64,000 bases of DNA from Pseudoduganella guangdongensis (GCF_009857475.1 NZ_WWCJ01000003.1:203833-267832); one strand, 5' to 3'. Shown: positions 43,906-53,489, numbered from the stretch's first letter. The notes: generated by a model from the sequence alone, not told the origin. A program made the numbers and translations.

Positions 43906-44610
43906 TTAATTTTGCGGCACAACACGCAGGCGCGAGCGCTGGGTGGGACGCAGCAGGAGGCGCTCGGGCGGCTGGCGCAATAAGGCCAGCGCGCGCTCGC
44001 CAAGCGCTTGCATGGCCGGGGCCGCGCTGCCTTGCGCCGCAATGCCGAGCCACACCAGATGCGGGCCATCGCCGCGCACCGGCAGCTGCGGGAAGTTGTT
44101 CGGCATGTCCAGCGTGGCCAGCAAGCCGGCCTGGCGCCAGCCTTCATCGCGCCAGGCGGCAAAGGCGGGCGCGGCCAGCTCGGCGAAGCGTTCCACAGCG
44201 CCGGGCTGCACGGCAAACAGCATGGCCACGGCCGCGCCCTGCGCGCCGGACGGCTCGCGCAGCGGATCGACGGCCGGCAGCACCGGCACGCCGCTGCCGG
44301 CCTGCAGTGGTCGCAGCAACAGCACGTTGTCGCTGTCCGTCATCAAACCGTTCAGCGTGGCCTTGTGCTCCTGCCATACCGGGCCGTAGTAGAAGGCGGC
44401 ATTGGCCACGGCGCGCTGCTCCCAGCTGGCGAAGCCGCGCAGCCAGAGGAAGCTGTTGCGCCGTTCGGGCTCGGTGAACTGGCCCAGCGCCATAGCGCCC
44501 AGTTGCTGGAACGCCTCCGGGAACAAGGTTTCGAAATAGCGCGCAAACGCTGCCTGGCCGCCTTCTACTGTGGTGTAGCGGCGGAATTCGATGATCGGGT
44601 AAGTGTCCAT
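43906..44610 (-). CDS. NIPSNAP-family protein
   Basis: About 234 residues from MDTYPIIEFRRYT; a start four codons earlier (44622) is also possible. The beginning, EFRRYTTVEGGQAAFARYFETLFPEAFQQLG, is the NIPSNAP ferredoxin-like dimer fold, repeated in weaker form in the second half (ALFAVQPGAVERFAELA). The family has no settled biochemical role; related dimeric alpha-beta barrels bind small molecules. The gene is divergent from the next one. The open frame extends much farther upstream only because it is the antisense of that gene. Confidence 0.72.
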   Translation of the reverse strand: MDTYPIIEFRRYTTVEGGQAAFARYFETLFPEAFQQLGAMALGQFTEPERRNSFLWLRGFASWEQRAVANAAFYYGPVWQEHKATLNGLMTDSDNVLLLRPLQAGSGVPVLPAVDPLREPSGAQGAAVAMLFAVQPGAVERFAELAAPAFAAWRDEGWRQAGLLATLDMPNNFPQLPVRGDGPHLVWLGIAAQGSAAPAMQALGERALALLRQPPERLLLRPTQRSRLRVVPQN

Positions 44611-44673
44611 GGTGTGCAGCATGGGGGCAAATGCGGTCAGTTCCCGCCCTGATTGCTGTGCTACGCTTGCTGT

Positions 44674-45438
44674 GTGAAGACCCTGCGCCTGTTCCCCCTT
44701 TTGATCCTGACCGCCGCGAGCTGCCTGCGGGCGGCGGATGCTACGCCGGTCTTGCGACTGTGTTCGCTCGATATCGATTTCGCGCCGGTGGCGCGGGTCG
44801 ACTTCAGCGGCCATTACCAATACCTGCTGCAACTGGCGGCGCGCAAGGCCAACGTGCGGATCGAGCGCAAGGTGGCGCCGCGCCGCCGTTGCCTGGACGA
44901 GATGCGCAGCGGTTTGAGCGACGCCATGATCGGCGCATTCACGCAGGAACGCCTGGCCACCGCTGCATTCCCGATGGTGGGCGGTGCGCCGGACGTGACG
45001 CGGTCGTTCGGCACGGTGCGCTATTACCCGTACCGGAGGGCGGGCGATGTTGTGAGTTGGGATGGGCAACGCTTCCACGGGCTGGAGAGCAGTGTGGGCG
45101 TGGAGTCGGCCTTTGTTTTCGTCACCGACCGCCTGCGCGTGCTTGGCGTGCCCTACGACGATGGCGCCAAGACGCTGGAGCAGAATATGGACAAGCTGCG
45201 CGCCGACCGCGTGGACGTGGTGATCGGCATGGGTCTGGAAGCGGACCGGCTGGTCGCCAGCCGCCACGCCGGCCGCATTGAACGCGCCGGCGGCGCCTTC
45301 GACTTGTCGCCCATGTACCTGATCCTGTCGCGCCAATTCCACGCCCGGCACCCCGAGCTGGCGCAGCGCCTGTGGCAGGCCGTGCAGGAAGCCCGCAACA
45401 GCCCAGCCTACAAGCGCTACCAGCAGGATCACCCTTGA
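44674..45438 (+). CDS. Periplasmic solute-binding-like protein (family 3 type)
   Basis: About 254 residues from a GTG start; an upstream TTG at 44653 is an alternative and the ribosome site is poor for both. Signal peptide ends near CLRAADATP. The mature part resembles amino-acid type solute-binding proteins: LRLCSLDIDFAPVARVDFSGHY, a central switch LGVPYDDGAKTLEQNMDKLRADRVDVVIG, and PMYLILSRQFHARHPELAQRL at the end. There is no ABC transporter next to it, so it may serve a distant transporter or a sensor. Its stop overlaps the convergent imine-reductase-like gene by ten bases. Confidence 0.72.
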   Translation: MKTLRLFPLLILTAASCLRAADATPVLRLCSLDIDFAPVARVDFSGHYQYLLQLAARKANVRIERKVAPRRRCLDEMRSGLSDAMIGAFTQERLATAAFPMVGGAPDVTRSFGTVRYYPYRRAGDVVSWDGQRFHGLESSVGVESAFVFVTDRLRVLGVPYDDGAKTLEQNMDKLRADRVDVVIGMGLEADRLVASRHAGRIERAGGAFDLSPMYLILSRQFHARHPELAQRLWQAVQEARNSPAYKRYQQDHP

Positions 45439-46298
45439 TTGCGGATCACCTTCGTCACAGCGGCGAGTTCTTCGCCGCTATAGCCGGCTGCGTTGGCACG
45501 CTCCAGTAGCTGGGCAATGGCGCCGGTGAGGCTGGCATCCAGGCCGGCGGCGCGCATGGCGTGATGGATGCGGCGCGTGGCGTCGACCGAGATCGAGAGC
45601 GGGCTTTGCGAGATGCTGTAGTCGCCGCCGGCAACCACGTTCGCCTCGTGCTGCAGGAATTCGCCGAAGGAGGGCGACATGGCCTGCACGATGGCGCCGT
45701 AGCGCTGCACGTCCAGCCCTTCCTGCTGCAGTAGCGCGGCGCCTTGCAGGAAGCCGCTTGTCGCGCCATACACGAACGACAGCGTGGCCAGGTCCATGGT
45801 GGGTGCTGCGGTCGCGCGCTCGCCCAGCCAGGCGATGTTGCCGCCAAAGGCCGCCAGCACGGTCTGCGCACGATCGACCGTGGCGCGCGGGCCGGACAGC
45901 AGGATGGTGGTGTCCGGCTTGCCCATCTGCTCCGGCGCCACCTGGATGGCGCCGGACAGGTAGACGGCGCCGTGGCGTTGCGCGGTCTCCGCTGCTGCGG
46001 CGGCTTCCTGCGGGCTGAAGGTGGTGAATTGCAGCAGGGCCTTGCCTTCCAGTGCCCGCCACGCGTTCGGCGTCATGATTTCCGCTGCGGCGCCGTGGTC
46101 GTGCACGCACATCACGGCAAACTCCGCCCGCGACAGTGCCTCCGCTGCCGATGCGGCAACTTTGGCGCCGGCTTCCGCCAGTGCCGCTGCCTTGCCCGGC
46201 GTGCGGTTCCAAACGTGTACCTCAAAGCCTGCGTCAAGCAGGAGACGGGCGAGGGTGGAGCCCATTTGGCCAAGGCCGATCACTGCGATGCTTTTCAT
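45429..46298 (-). CDS. Imine reductase-like NADPH-dependent oxidoreductase
   Basis: About 289 residues; the Met at 46298 lies seven bases after AAGGAG, so it is preferred over the one two codons earlier. The Rossmann motif GLGQMGSTLA and VWNRTPGKAAALAEAGAKVA match the imine reductase / 3-hydroxyisobutyrate dehydrogenase superfamily. The segment GAIQVAPEQMGKPDTTILLSG and the single helical C-terminal domain fit imine reductases in particular; Asp169 in APTMDLA sits where these enzymes hold their proton donor. It would reduce cyclic imines or carry out reductive amination. The natural substrate is unknown. The gene is divergent from an HxlR regulator that likely controls it. Confidence 0.8.
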   Translation of the reverse strand: MKSIAVIGLGQMGSTLARLLLDAGFEVHVWNRTPGKAAALAEAGAKVAASAAEALSRAEFAVMCVHDHGAAAEIMTPNAWRALEGKALLQFTTFSPQEAAAAAETAQRHGAVYLSGAIQVAPEQMGKPDTTILLSGPRATVDRAQTVLAAFGGNIAWLGERATAAPTMDLATLSFVYGATSGFLQGAALLQQEGLDVQRYGAIVQAMSPSFGEFLQHEANVVAGGDYSISQSPLSISVDATRRIHHAMRAAGLDASLTGAIAQLLERANAAGYSGEELAAVTKVIRNQG

Positions 46299-46322
46299 TT
46301 TCATACTCCTTTGTGGGTGGGA

Positions 46323-46379
46323 GTACTGAATCTTGGGGTACCATAAGATCCAGCAAGTACCTACTTTTCTGTGTGGTAC
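46323..46379. promoter_or_regulatory. Likely HxlR operator region
   Basis: Four GTAC cores at 46323, 46338, 46357 and 46376 lie between the divergent oxidoreductase and HxlR genes, the last three 19 bases apart. Pairs such as AAGTACCTAC and GGTACTACC look like regulator sites. HxlR proteins usually bind such paired sites and control the divergent gene; binding is inference. Confidence 0.45.
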
Positions 46380-46409
46380 TACCCATTTGGTAAGTTTTGT
46401 GGAGTTTCA

Positions 46410-46736
46410 ATGGCTGCGAGCAAACCCTATAACTGCGGCATCGGCCCCGCTTTCGAAGTCATCGGCGGCAAATGGAAGGCGCTGATCCTGTACGAGCTGC
46501 AGTCAGGTCCGGTGCGGCCAGGCGGCTTGCGCCGCGTGTTGGGCGATATCACGGAAAAAATGTTGATTCAGCAACTGCGGGAGATGGAAGCCGACGGCCT
46601 GGTGCGGCGCGAGATGTTCCCCGAAGTGCCGCCGCGCGTCGAATATTCGACCACGGAACTGGGGAGGGAGCTGAATGCCGCCCTGGGTCCGGTGGCGCGC
46701 TGGGGCGAGAAGTATGCGCTAGCTCGAGCGAAATGA
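46410..46736 (+). CDS. HxlR-family transcriptional regulator
   Basis: 108 residues from an ATG five bases after GGAG. The HxlR winged-helix domain is clear: NCGIGPAFEVIGGKWKALILYEL, LGDITEKMLIQQLREMEADGLV and FPEVPPRVEYSTTELG. A Cys at position 9 is at the place where redox- or electrophile-sensing members hold theirs. It is divergent from the imine-reductase-like gene across 111 bases with repeated GTAC boxes, so it most likely regulates that gene and itself in response to a reactive small molecule. Confidence 0.9.
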   Translation: MAASKPYNCGIGPAFEVIGGKWKALILYELQSGPVRPGGLRRVLGDITEKMLIQQLREMEADGLVRREMFPEVPPRVEYSTTELGRELNAALGPVARWGEKYALARAK

Positions 46737-46875
46737 GTTCCGTAGCGTCAGATCGAGTGTCCAGGAGAATCGACGAAACCAATCGCCTCGCATACGAAGT
46801 GCATGGCAACGAGTTGGCGATCATTTCCTGCCGCTAGCACTACTGACGGATTCTGGAGGCGTGGCGCAAACAAAA

Positions 46876-46901
46876 AAGGCCTGATCTTTCGATCAGGCCT
46901 T
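46876..46901 (-). terminator. Terminator after tRNA-His
   Basis: Eleven pairs (AAGGCCTGATC with GATCAGGCCTT), TTTC loop, then on the minus strand a run of T. It is 15 bases beyond the tRNA 3' end. Confidence 0.85.
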
Positions 46902-46915
46902 CTTCGTGAATTCGG

Positions 46916-46992
46916 TGGGGTGGCTGATGGGGCTCGAACCCACGACAACAGGAATCACAATCCTGGACTCTACCAACTGAGCTACAGCCACC
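46916..46992 (-). tRNA. tRNA-His (GTG)
   Basis: On the minus strand the acceptor GTGGCTG pairs with CAGCCAC. The anticodon loop holds GTG, the T arm is GTGGGTTCGAGCCCCAT and CCA is encoded. An extra 5' G, which tRNA-His needs, is present opposite the discriminator C. Confidence 0.96.
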
Positions 46993-47035
46993 ACTGAAAC
47001 TTCTTTCTATCGCCCCGTAGCGCGACAGAGCCGAG

Positions 47036-47064
47036 ATTATATAGGGTCTCCCCGAAACTGGCAA
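47036..47064 (-). promoter_or_regulatory. Promoter of tRNA-His
   Basis: On the minus strand TTGCCA (47064-47059), 17 bases and perfect TATAAT (47041-47036). The start would be near 47029, about 37 bases before the tRNA. Confidence 0.8.
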
Positions 47065-47071
47065 ATATATT

Positions 47072-47911
47072 TCAAACCTGCACCGTTTCGACCTGGGGAT
47101 GCAGTCCCAGCAGGTTGGCAAACGCCGTTTGCAAGGCTGCCGCGTTGCCGCTGGTGTAGCCGCGCAGGTGGGCCGGGGTGCCGCCCGGGCGTTGCAGGCC
47201 GGCGCCTTCCAGCAGGCGGGCCAGCTGGCGCGCCACGGCGTCGCCGGTGTCGATCAGCGTGACCGGGGCCACGTTCGCGCCGCGTGCCGCCACTACCTGG
47301 GCGATGGCTTCTTGCACGAAGGGGTAGTGGGTGCAGCCCAGTACCAGGGTATCCGCGCCCTGGTCCAGCAACGGATCGACAAAGCCATGCAGCATGGCGG
47401 CCGTTTCCGCGCCCGACAGGTCGCCCTGTTCGATGCGCTCCACCAGTCCGCCGCAAGGCTGCAGCAGGAAGCGGGTGCCGTTGGTGGTGGAGATCTGCTC
47501 GCGCAGGGCAAGGAATTTCTCGCCGCGCAGGGTGCTGGCGGTAGCCAGCACGCCGACCGTGCCATTGCGGGTGGCGGCGGCGCCGGGCTTGAGGCCGGGC
47601 TCCACGCCGACCACCGGCAGGGCAGGGTAGGCGGTACGCACCGCCTTGATGGCGGCCACGGTGGCGGTATTGCAGGCCACGACCAGCGCCTTGGCGCCTT
47701 GCGAAATGAGGAATGCGGTGACATCGAGCGCGCGCTGCACCAGCCATTCATCCGTCTTTGCACCGTAGGGTGCGAAGGCGGAATCGGCAAAGTACATCAC
47801 GTGCTCGTGCGGCAGCTGCGCGTGGATATGGCGCAGCACGGAGAGCCCTCCCACGCCTGAATCAAAGACGCCGATGGGCGCATCGGCGGAGGAGGGAACA
47901 GCGTGTGTCAT
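47072..47911 (-). CDS. murI: Glutamate racemase
   Basis: Makes D-glutamate for peptidoglycan. 279 residues with the family motifs IGVFDSGVGGLSVLR, YFADSAFAPYGAK, VVACNTATVAAI (first catalytic Cys) and VLGCTHYPF (second catalytic Cys). It follows the fumarase gene after 12 bases and is probably in one transcript with it. Confidence 0.95.
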   Translation of the reverse strand: MTHAVPSSADAPIGVFDSGVGGLSVLRHIHAQLPHEHVMYFADSAFAPYGAKTDEWLVQRALDVTAFLISQGAKALVVACNTATVAAIKAVRTAYPALPVVGVEPGLKPGAAATRNGTVGVLATASTLRGEKFLALREQISTTNGTRFLLQPCGGLVERIEQGDLSGAETAAMLHGFVDPLLDQGADTLVLGCTHYPFVQEAIAQVVAARGANVAPVTLIDTGDAVARQLARLLEGAGLQRPGGTPAHLRGYTSGNAAALQTAFANLLGLHPQVETVQV

Positions 47912-47923
47912 CAGGCTGGCGGG

Positions 47924-49450
47924 TTAGGCAGGTTGAGCTGCTTTCAGGGCTTCGATCTTCACCTGCCACTCTTTCGGGCCGGTGTTGTGCACCGAGGTGC
48001 CGGAGGAATCGACGGCCACGGTGACAGGCATGTCGACCACATCGAATTCATAGATCGCTTCCATGCCCAGGTCTTCGAAGCCGACGACCTTGGCGCCCTT
48101 GATCGCTTTCGACACCAGGTAAGCCGCGCCGCCAACCGCCATCAGGTAGGCTGACTTGTGCTTCTGGATCGATTCGATCGCGGTCGGGCCGCGTTCCGCC
48201 TTGCCGACCATGGAGATCAGGCCGGTTTTCTCCAGCATCATGTCGGTGAATTTGTCCATGCGGGTCGCGGTGGTCGGGCCGGCTGGGCCGACGACTTCTT
48301 CGCGCACCGGATCGACCGGGCCGACGTAGTAGATCACGCGGTTGGTAAAGTCCACCGGCAGTTTCTCGCCCTTGGACAGCATGTCCTGGATGCGCTTGTG
48401 CGCGGCGTCGCGGCCGGTCAGCATTTTGCCGTTCAGGAGCAGGGTCTGGCCCGGCTTCCAGGACGCCACTTCTTCCTTGGTCAGGGTATTCAGATCAACG
48501 CGCTTGGACTTTTCGGTGTCGGCGGCCCAGGTGACGTCCGGCCAGTCGGACAGCTTTGGCGGCTCGATGTAGGCCGGGCCGGAACCATCCAGCACGAAGT
48601 GGGCGTGGCGGGTGGCCGCGCAGTTCGGGATCATGGCGACTGGCTTGGAGGCAGCGTGGGTCGGGTACATATTGATCTTCACGTCCAGCACGGTGGTCAG
48701 GCCGCCCAGGCCTTGCGCGCCGATGCCCAGGGCATTGATCTTGTCGCACAGTTCGATGCGCAGTTCTTCCAGCTTGTTCTGCGGGCCGCGCTTTTTCAGC
48801 TCGTACATATCGATGTCTTCCATCAGCGACTCTTTAGCCATCATCATGGCTTTTTCCGCGGAGCCGCCGATACCGATACCCAGCATGCCAGGCGGGCACC
48901 AGCCAGCGCCCATCAGCGGCACAGTCTTCAGCACCCAGTCCACCAGCGAGTCGGATGGATTCAGCATGACGAACTTGGTCTTGTTCTCTGAGCCGCCGCC
49001 TTTGGCTGCAACGCCCACGTCGACGGTATTGCCTTCCACCAGTTCCATGTGCACCACGGCTGGCGTGTTGTCCTTGGTGTTCTTGCGCTCGAAGTGCGGG
49101 TCGGCCACGATGGAGGCGCGCAGCTTGTTGTCGGAGAAGTTGTATGCGCGGCGCACGCCTTCGTTCACGGCGTCGGTCACGGTGCCGGTGAAGCCTTCAA
49201 AGCGTACACCCATACCAATCTTCAGGAAGACGTTCACCATGCCGGTGTCCTGGCAGATCGGACGCTTGCCTTCCGCGCACATGCGGGAGTTGGTCAGGAT
49301 CTGGGCGATGGCATCCTTGGCGGCCGGGCTTTGCTCGGCGTCGTAGGCGCGTGCCAGGTGCTGGATGTAGTCGGCAGGGTGATAGTAGCTGATGTACTGC
49401 AGCGCCGCTGCGACGGATTCGATCAGGTCGTCTTGCTTGATGATGGTCAT
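47924..49450 (-). CDS. fumA: Fumarate hydratase class I (iron-sulfur)
   Basis: Interconverts fumarate and malate in the citric acid cycle using an oxygen-labile 4Fe-4S cluster. 508 residues, single-chain type. Candidate cluster Cys appear in SRMCAEGKRPICQDTG, GAGWCPPGMLG and MIPNCAATRHAHF. The N-terminal alpha domain and the C-terminal beta domain (ISMVGKAERGPTAIESI to PVTVAVDSSGTSVHNTGP) are both complete. It lies between yqhA and murI on the minus strand with gaps of 12 to 24 bases, hence one operon. Confidence 0.95.
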   Translation of the reverse strand: MTIIKQDDLIESVAAALQYISYYHPADYIQHLARAYDAEQSPAAKDAIAQILTNSRMCAEGKRPICQDTGMVNVFLKIGMGVRFEGFTGTVTDAVNEGVRRAYNFSDNKLRASIVADPHFERKNTKDNTPAVVHMELVEGNTVDVGVAAKGGGSENKTKFVMLNPSDSLVDWVLKTVPLMGAGWCPPGMLGIGIGGSAEKAMMMAKESLMEDIDMYELKKRGPQNKLEELRIELCDKINALGIGAQGLGGLTTVLDVKINMYPTHAASKPVAMIPNCAATRHAHFVLDGSGPAYIEPPKLSDWPDVTWAADTEKSKRVDLNTLTKEEVASWKPGQTLLLNGKMLTGRDAAHKRIQDMLSKGEKLPVDFTNRVIYYVGPVDPVREEVVGPAGPTTATRMDKFTDMMLEKTGLISMVGKAERGPTAIESIQKHKSAYLMAVGGAAYLVSKAIKGAKVVGFEDLGMEAIYEFDVVDMPVTVAVDSSGTSVHNTGPKEWQVKIEALKAAQPA

Positions 49451-49474
49451 GGTTGGCTCTTTGGCTGACAGGTA

Positions 49475-50080
49475 TTAGTGGTGTTTCGATGCGTGAGTCG
49501 TGGTGGTGATGCGGTCGGTATAGGCGATCGCGATCGCCGACAGCAGGAACACGCAGTGAATGCCGGTTTGCGCGATCAACGCTTTCTCGGTGTACAGCTG
49601 CGCGTTGATAAAGGTCTTCAGCAGGTGGATCGACGAAATGCCGATGATCGCGGTAGCCAGCTTGGTCTTCAGCACGGAGGCGTTCACGTGCGACAGCCAC
49701 TCAGGCTGGTCCGGGTGGCCTTCCAGGTGCATGCGCGAGACGAAGGTTTCGTAACCGCCCACGATCACCATGATCAGCAGATTGGAGATCATGACCACGT
49801 CGATCAGGCCCAATACAACCAGCATGATGGTGGTTTCGGTCAGCTTCTTCGGTGCCTCGGCGCCAGGCACGGTCACGGCATGCAGGATGTGTTCCAGCGA
49901 GGCGGCATTGCCGAATGCCGCGCCAATCAGGTCTTTCAGCTCGACCCAGAAATGGAATACGTAAACGCACTGCGCCAGGATCAGGCCCAGGTACAGCGGC
50001 AGCTGCAGCCAACGGGACATGAAGATGAAGGCAGGAATAGGGCTTAGGCGCTTGCCATTGGTGTTCAGCGGGTCGGTCAT
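49475..50080 (-). CDS. YqhA family (UPF0114) membrane protein
   Basis: 201 residues with four membrane helices: LQLPLYLGLILAQCVYVF, ETTIMLVVLGLIDVVMISN, KLATAIIGISSIHLLKTF and the last near CVFLLSAIAIAY. The conserved LIDVVMISNLLIMVIVGGYE is the family mark. Function is unknown. It is the first gene of the yqhA-fum-murI unit and is divergent from the acyltransferase gene. Confidence 0.88.
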   Translation of the reverse strand: MTDPLNTNGKRLSPIPAFIFMSRWLQLPLYLGLILAQCVYVFHFWVELKDLIGAAFGNAASLEHILHAVTVPGAEAPKKLTETTIMLVVLGLIDVVMISNLLIMVIVGGYETFVSRMHLEGHPDQPEWLSHVNASVLKTKLATAIIGISSIHLLKTFINAQLYTEKALIAQTGIHCVFLLSAIAIAYTDRITTTTHASKHH

Positions 50081-50196
50081 TTGGTTTCTGCGAAAAGGCG
50101 TTTGGAAAAACAGCCGATATTCTACACGCGGCAGCAGGCCTACGGCAGCGGCGGCGATATGCTACATTGCAAACTTTGTTTTCCTGGCAAGTGACG

Positions 50197-51336
50197 ATGA
50201 CGCTGGAATGGTTGCAAGGTTTGCGCGGCTTGGCCGTGCTGGGCGTGGTGCTGGCGCACGCGCGCTACTTCCTGGTCGGTACGCCGCACGGCGAACTGGG
50301 GAAGACGCTGTTCCTGCCGGGCGCCATGGGCGTCGACCTGTTCTTCCTGATCAGCGGCTTTATCATGGTCCACACCACGCGCGGCGCCGGTGGCCTGCGC
50401 GACACCGCACTGTTCGCCGTGCGCCGCTTCGCCCGCGTGTGGCCGGCGTACGCGGTGGTGACCCTGTTGTGGATCTTTATCGACCGTGGCGGCCTGTGGT
50501 TCTTCCAGGATGCTGATCGCCTGTGGCACCTTGCCGGCTCGCTGGCCTTCCTGCCGCAGGTGCCGGGCGAGGCGCCTTTCTTCGGTCTGGTGTTCCCGCT
50601 GGCATGGACACTGGCCTTCGAAATGTACTTCTATCTGGTGTTCGGCATCAGCATGCTGGCCGGCCGCCTGCGCTGGTTCGTGTTCGCGAGTTGGATGTTG
50701 CTGACCCTTGTGCTGCTGCCCGCCACCCACGGCGGCGCCACGCTTAATATCCGGCAGTACCTGTCGTTCAGCTGGGGCTATATGCAGCTGGCCACCAACC
50801 CGCTCATATACGAGTTCCTCGCCGGCGTGGCAATTGGCCTGCTGTACCACCAGCCGCGCATCCGCTTCGGCAGCGCCGCCGTGGCCTGGCAGGCCGTGGT
50901 TTGCAGCAGCGGCTTTGTGCTGTGGTGGGGCTGGTCCGGTGTGGGCGGCTTCCACGGCCCGGCAGGGTGGGGCTGGCCGCTGGCGCTGATGCTGCTGGCG
51001 CTGGCCATCGCCAGCAAAACCGTTACGCTGACCATGCCGCGCTGTCTGGTGTGGGTGGGCGCCGTTTCCTACTCCATGTACCTGACCCATTATCTTGGCC
51101 AAGTGGTCTTGACCCGCTGGCTGGAGAAGCATGGCCTGCACACGCAAAGCTGGAATGAGGTCTTCCTCGCGCTGTTGCTGGCGATTCCGCTCGCCGCCAT
51201 TTCGCACCGCCTGCTGGAACGCGGCCTGGGCGAGTGTCTGAGGGAAAAATTGGTATTGCTGGTTGACCGCTGGCTGCCAGCGCCCGCTGTACCGGAGCCC
51301 CAAGAAGTGATTAAAATGGCAAAAATAACCTCCTGA
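50197..51336 (+). CDS. Acyltransferase-3 family membrane protein
   Basis: About 379 residues from the ATG at 50197, chosen because MTLEWLQGLRGLAVLGVVLAHAR matches the normal family start (a TTG at 50167 adds ten residues). About ten membrane helices. Motifs: LAHARYF with the key His and GVDLFFLISGFIMVHTT. Members transfer acyl groups to lipopolysaccharide, capsule, peptidoglycan or small molecules outside the membrane. No glycan cluster is next to it, so the acceptor is unknown. Confidence 0.88.
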   Translation: MTLEWLQGLRGLAVLGVVLAHARYFLVGTPHGELGKTLFLPGAMGVDLFFLISGFIMVHTTRGAGGLRDTALFAVRRFARVWPAYAVVTLLWIFIDRGGLWFFQDADRLWHLAGSLAFLPQVPGEAPFFGLVFPLAWTLAFEMYFYLVFGISMLAGRLRWFVFASWMLLTLVLLPATHGGATLNIRQYLSFSWGYMQLATNPLIYEFLAGVAIGLLYHQPRIRFGSAAVAWQAVVCSSGFVLWWGWSGVGGFHGPAGWGWPLALMLLALAIASKTVTLTMPRCLVWVGAVSYSMYLTHYLGQVVLTRWLEKHGLHTQSWNEVFLALLLAIPLAAISHRLLERGLGECLREKLVLLVDRWLPAPAVPEPQEVIKMAKITS

Positions 51337-51404
51337 TCATGTAAGGGGGTAGTAAGCGACAAGCACTATCGTTGCTAGCAAACCATCACTAACCGGAGAC
51401 AAGC

Positions 51405-53396
51405 ATGACGAACCAAGGCGCAGATCAACAAGGACCAACCGAATCGCGCATTTTTGCGCCGCCGGCTGCATTCGTGGAAAAAGCCGCCGTGTCCGGCATG
51501 GCCGCCTACCAGGCGCTGTGCGATGAAGCCGAGCGCGACTACGAAGGCTTCTGGGCCCGCCTGGCCCGCGAGCACGTTGAATGGCAGACCCCATTCACCC
51601 GCACGCTGAACGAAGACAACGCACCGTTCTACAAATGGTTTGAAGACGGCAAGCTGAACGTGTCGTACAACTGCCTGGACCGCAATATCAAGAACGGCCT
51701 GGGCGACAAGACCGCCATTATTTTCGAAGCCGACGACGGTGAAGTGACCCGCGTCAGCTACCAGCAATTGCACGACAAGGTCTGCAAGATCGCCAACGGC
51801 CTGAAGGCGCGTGGCATCAAGAAGGGCGACCGCGTCGTCATTTACATGTCCATGTCCGTGGAAGGCGTGGCCGCCATGCAGGCTTGCGCCCGCATCGGCG
51901 CCACCCACTCCGTGGTGTTCGGCGGCTTCTCCGCCAAGTCGCTGCAAGAGCGCATCATCGATGCTGGCGCCGTAGCCGTGCTGACCTGCGACGAACAACT
52001 GCGCGGCGGCAAACAGCTGCCGCTGAAAGTCATCGTCGACGAAGCGCTGGCGATGGGCGGCTGCGACACCATCAAGAACGTGGTGGTGTACAAACGCACC
52101 GGCGGCAATATCGCCTGGACCGAAGGCCGCGACATCTGGCTGCACGACCTGGTGGAAGGCCAGGCCACCACCTGTGAACCTGAATGGGTGGAAGCAGAGC
52201 ATCCGCTGTTCATCCTGTACACCTCCGGCTCCACCGGCACTCCGAAAGGCGTGCAGCACTCGACCGGCGGCTACCTGCTGTGGGCCGCGCTGACCATGAA
52301 GTGGTCCTTCGACCTGAAGCCGGAAGACACCTACTGGTGCACCGCCGATATCGGCTGGGTCACCGGCCACACCTACATCGCCTACGGCCCGACCGCAGTC
52401 GGCGCCACCCAGGTGGTGTTCGAAGGCATCCCGACCTTCCCGCACGCCGGCCGCTTCTGGGAAACCATCGCCAAGCACAAGGTCAACATCTTCTACACCG
52501 CACCGACCGCGATCCGCTCGCTGATCAAAGCGTCCGACGTCGATCCGAAAGTGCATCCCAAGAACTTCGACATTTCCTCGCTGCGCCTGCTGGGCACCGT
52601 GGGTGAGCCGATCAATCCGGAAGCCTGGATGTGGTACTACAAGAACGTGGGCGGCGAGAAATGCCCGATCGTCGACACCTTCTGGCAGACCGAAACCGGC
52701 GGCCACATGATCACCCCGCTGCCGGGCGCCACGCCAATGGTGCCAGGCTCCTGCACCCTGCCGCTGCCAGGCATCATGGCCGCGATTGTGGACGAAGCAG
52801 GGCACGACGTACCGAACGGCAGCGGCGGCATCCTGGTCGTCAAACGCCCATGGCCGTCGATGATCCGCACCATCTGGGGCAACCCCGACCGCTTCAAAGC
52901 CGGCTACTTCCCGGAAGAACTGGGCGGCAAATACTACCTGGCAGGCGACGGCGCGATCCGCAACGCCGAAACCGGCTACTTCACCATCACCGGCCGCATC
53001 GACGACGTGCTGAACGTCTCCGGCCACCGGATGGGCACGATGGAGATTGAATCCGCCCTGGTCGCCAACCCGCTGGTCGCCGAAGCAGCCGTAGTGGGCA
53101 AGCCAGACGAAACCACCGGCGAATCGATCTGCGCCTTTGTCGTACTGAAGCGCGCCCGCCCGACCGGCGACGAAGCCAAACAGATCGCCGCCGAGCTGCG
53201 CAACTGGGTAGGTAAAGAGATCGGCCCGATCGCCAAGCCGAAAGAGATCCGCTTCGGCGACAACCTGCCGAAGACCCGCAGCGGCAAGATCATGCGCCGC
53301 CTGCTGCGCGTGTTGGCGAAAGGCGAAACGATCACGCAAGACGTCTCCACGCTGGAAAACCCCGCCATCCTCGAGCAACTGAAAGAAACCTCCTAA
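51405..53396 (+). CDS. acs: Acetyl-coenzyme A synthetase
   Basis: Activates acetate to acetyl-CoA via acetyl-AMP. 663 residues, close to the normal 650. Motifs: [20 protein letters not shown] (ATP loop), [50 protein letters not shown], and [14 protein letters not shown] with the Lys that is acetylated to switch the enzyme off. GGAGAC precedes the ATG. It is followed by a GGGTCTGACCC hairpin rather than a standard terminator. Confidence 0.95.
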   Translation: MTNQGADQQGPTESRIFAPPAAFVEKAAVSGMAAYQALCDEAERDYEGFWARLAREHVEWQTPFTRTLNEDNAPFYKWFEDGKLNVSYNCLDRNIKNGLGDKTAIIFEADDGEVTRVSYQQLHDKVCKIANGLKARGIKKGDRVVIYMSMSVEGVAAMQACARIGATHSVVFGGFSAKSLQERIIDAGAVAVLTCDEQLRGGKQLPLKVIVDEALAMGGCDTIKNVVVYKRTGGNIAWTEGRDIWLHDLVEGQATTCEPEWVEAEHPLFILYTSGSTGTPKGVQHSTGGYLLWAALTMKWSFDLKPEDTYWCTADIGWVTGHTYIAYGPTAVGATQVVFEGIPTFPHAGRFWETIAKHKVNIFYTAPTAIRSLIKASDVDPKVHPKNFDISSLRLLGTVGEPINPEAWMWYYKNVGGEKCPIVDTFWQTETGGHMITPLPGATPMVPGSCTLPLPGIMAAIVDEAGHDVPNGSGGILVVKRPWPSMIRTIWGNPDRFKAGYFPEELGGKYYLAGDGAIRNAETGYFTITGRIDDVLNVSGHRMGTMEIESALVANPLVAEAAVVGKPDETTGESICAFVVLKRARPTGDEAKQIAAELRNWVGKEIGPIAKPKEIRFGDNLPKTRSGKIMRRLLRVLAKGETITQDVSTLENPAILEQLKETS

Positions 53397-53407
53397 AGTA
53401 GCTCAGA

Positions 53408-53435
53408 CAGGGTCTGACCCTTGGGTCAGACCCTG
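53408..53435. repeat. GGGTCTGACCC-type inverted repeat after acs
   Basis: Perfect 13-base arms (CAGGGTCTGACCC and GGGTCAGACCCTG) around TT. It shares the GGGTCAGAC core with the other elements at 22.6, 34.0 and 38.2 kb. It may end acs transcription although no T run follows. Confidence 0.8.
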
Positions 53436-53461
53436 GTTTACCGGGTTTCAACAGAAAACCT

Positions 53462-53489
53462 TTGCCATCCCGCAAAACGCTGCTATAAT
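53462..53489 (+). promoter_or_regulatory. Promoter of tRNA-Ser
   Basis: TTGCCA (53462-53467), 16 bases and perfect TATAAT (53484-53489). The same TTGCCA -35 is used by tRNA-His. Confidence 0.82.

Noticed and set aside
44611..45432. N-terminal extension of the NIPSNAP frame to 508 residues
   Set aside because: The added part is antisense to the solute-binding-like gene and has no homology-like features; the family start MDTYPII lies at 44610.
53408..53435. Standard rho-independent terminator of acs
   Set aside because: The stem is perfect but is not followed by a T run, and its sequence belongs to the GGGTCAG repeat family; annotated as a repeat instead.
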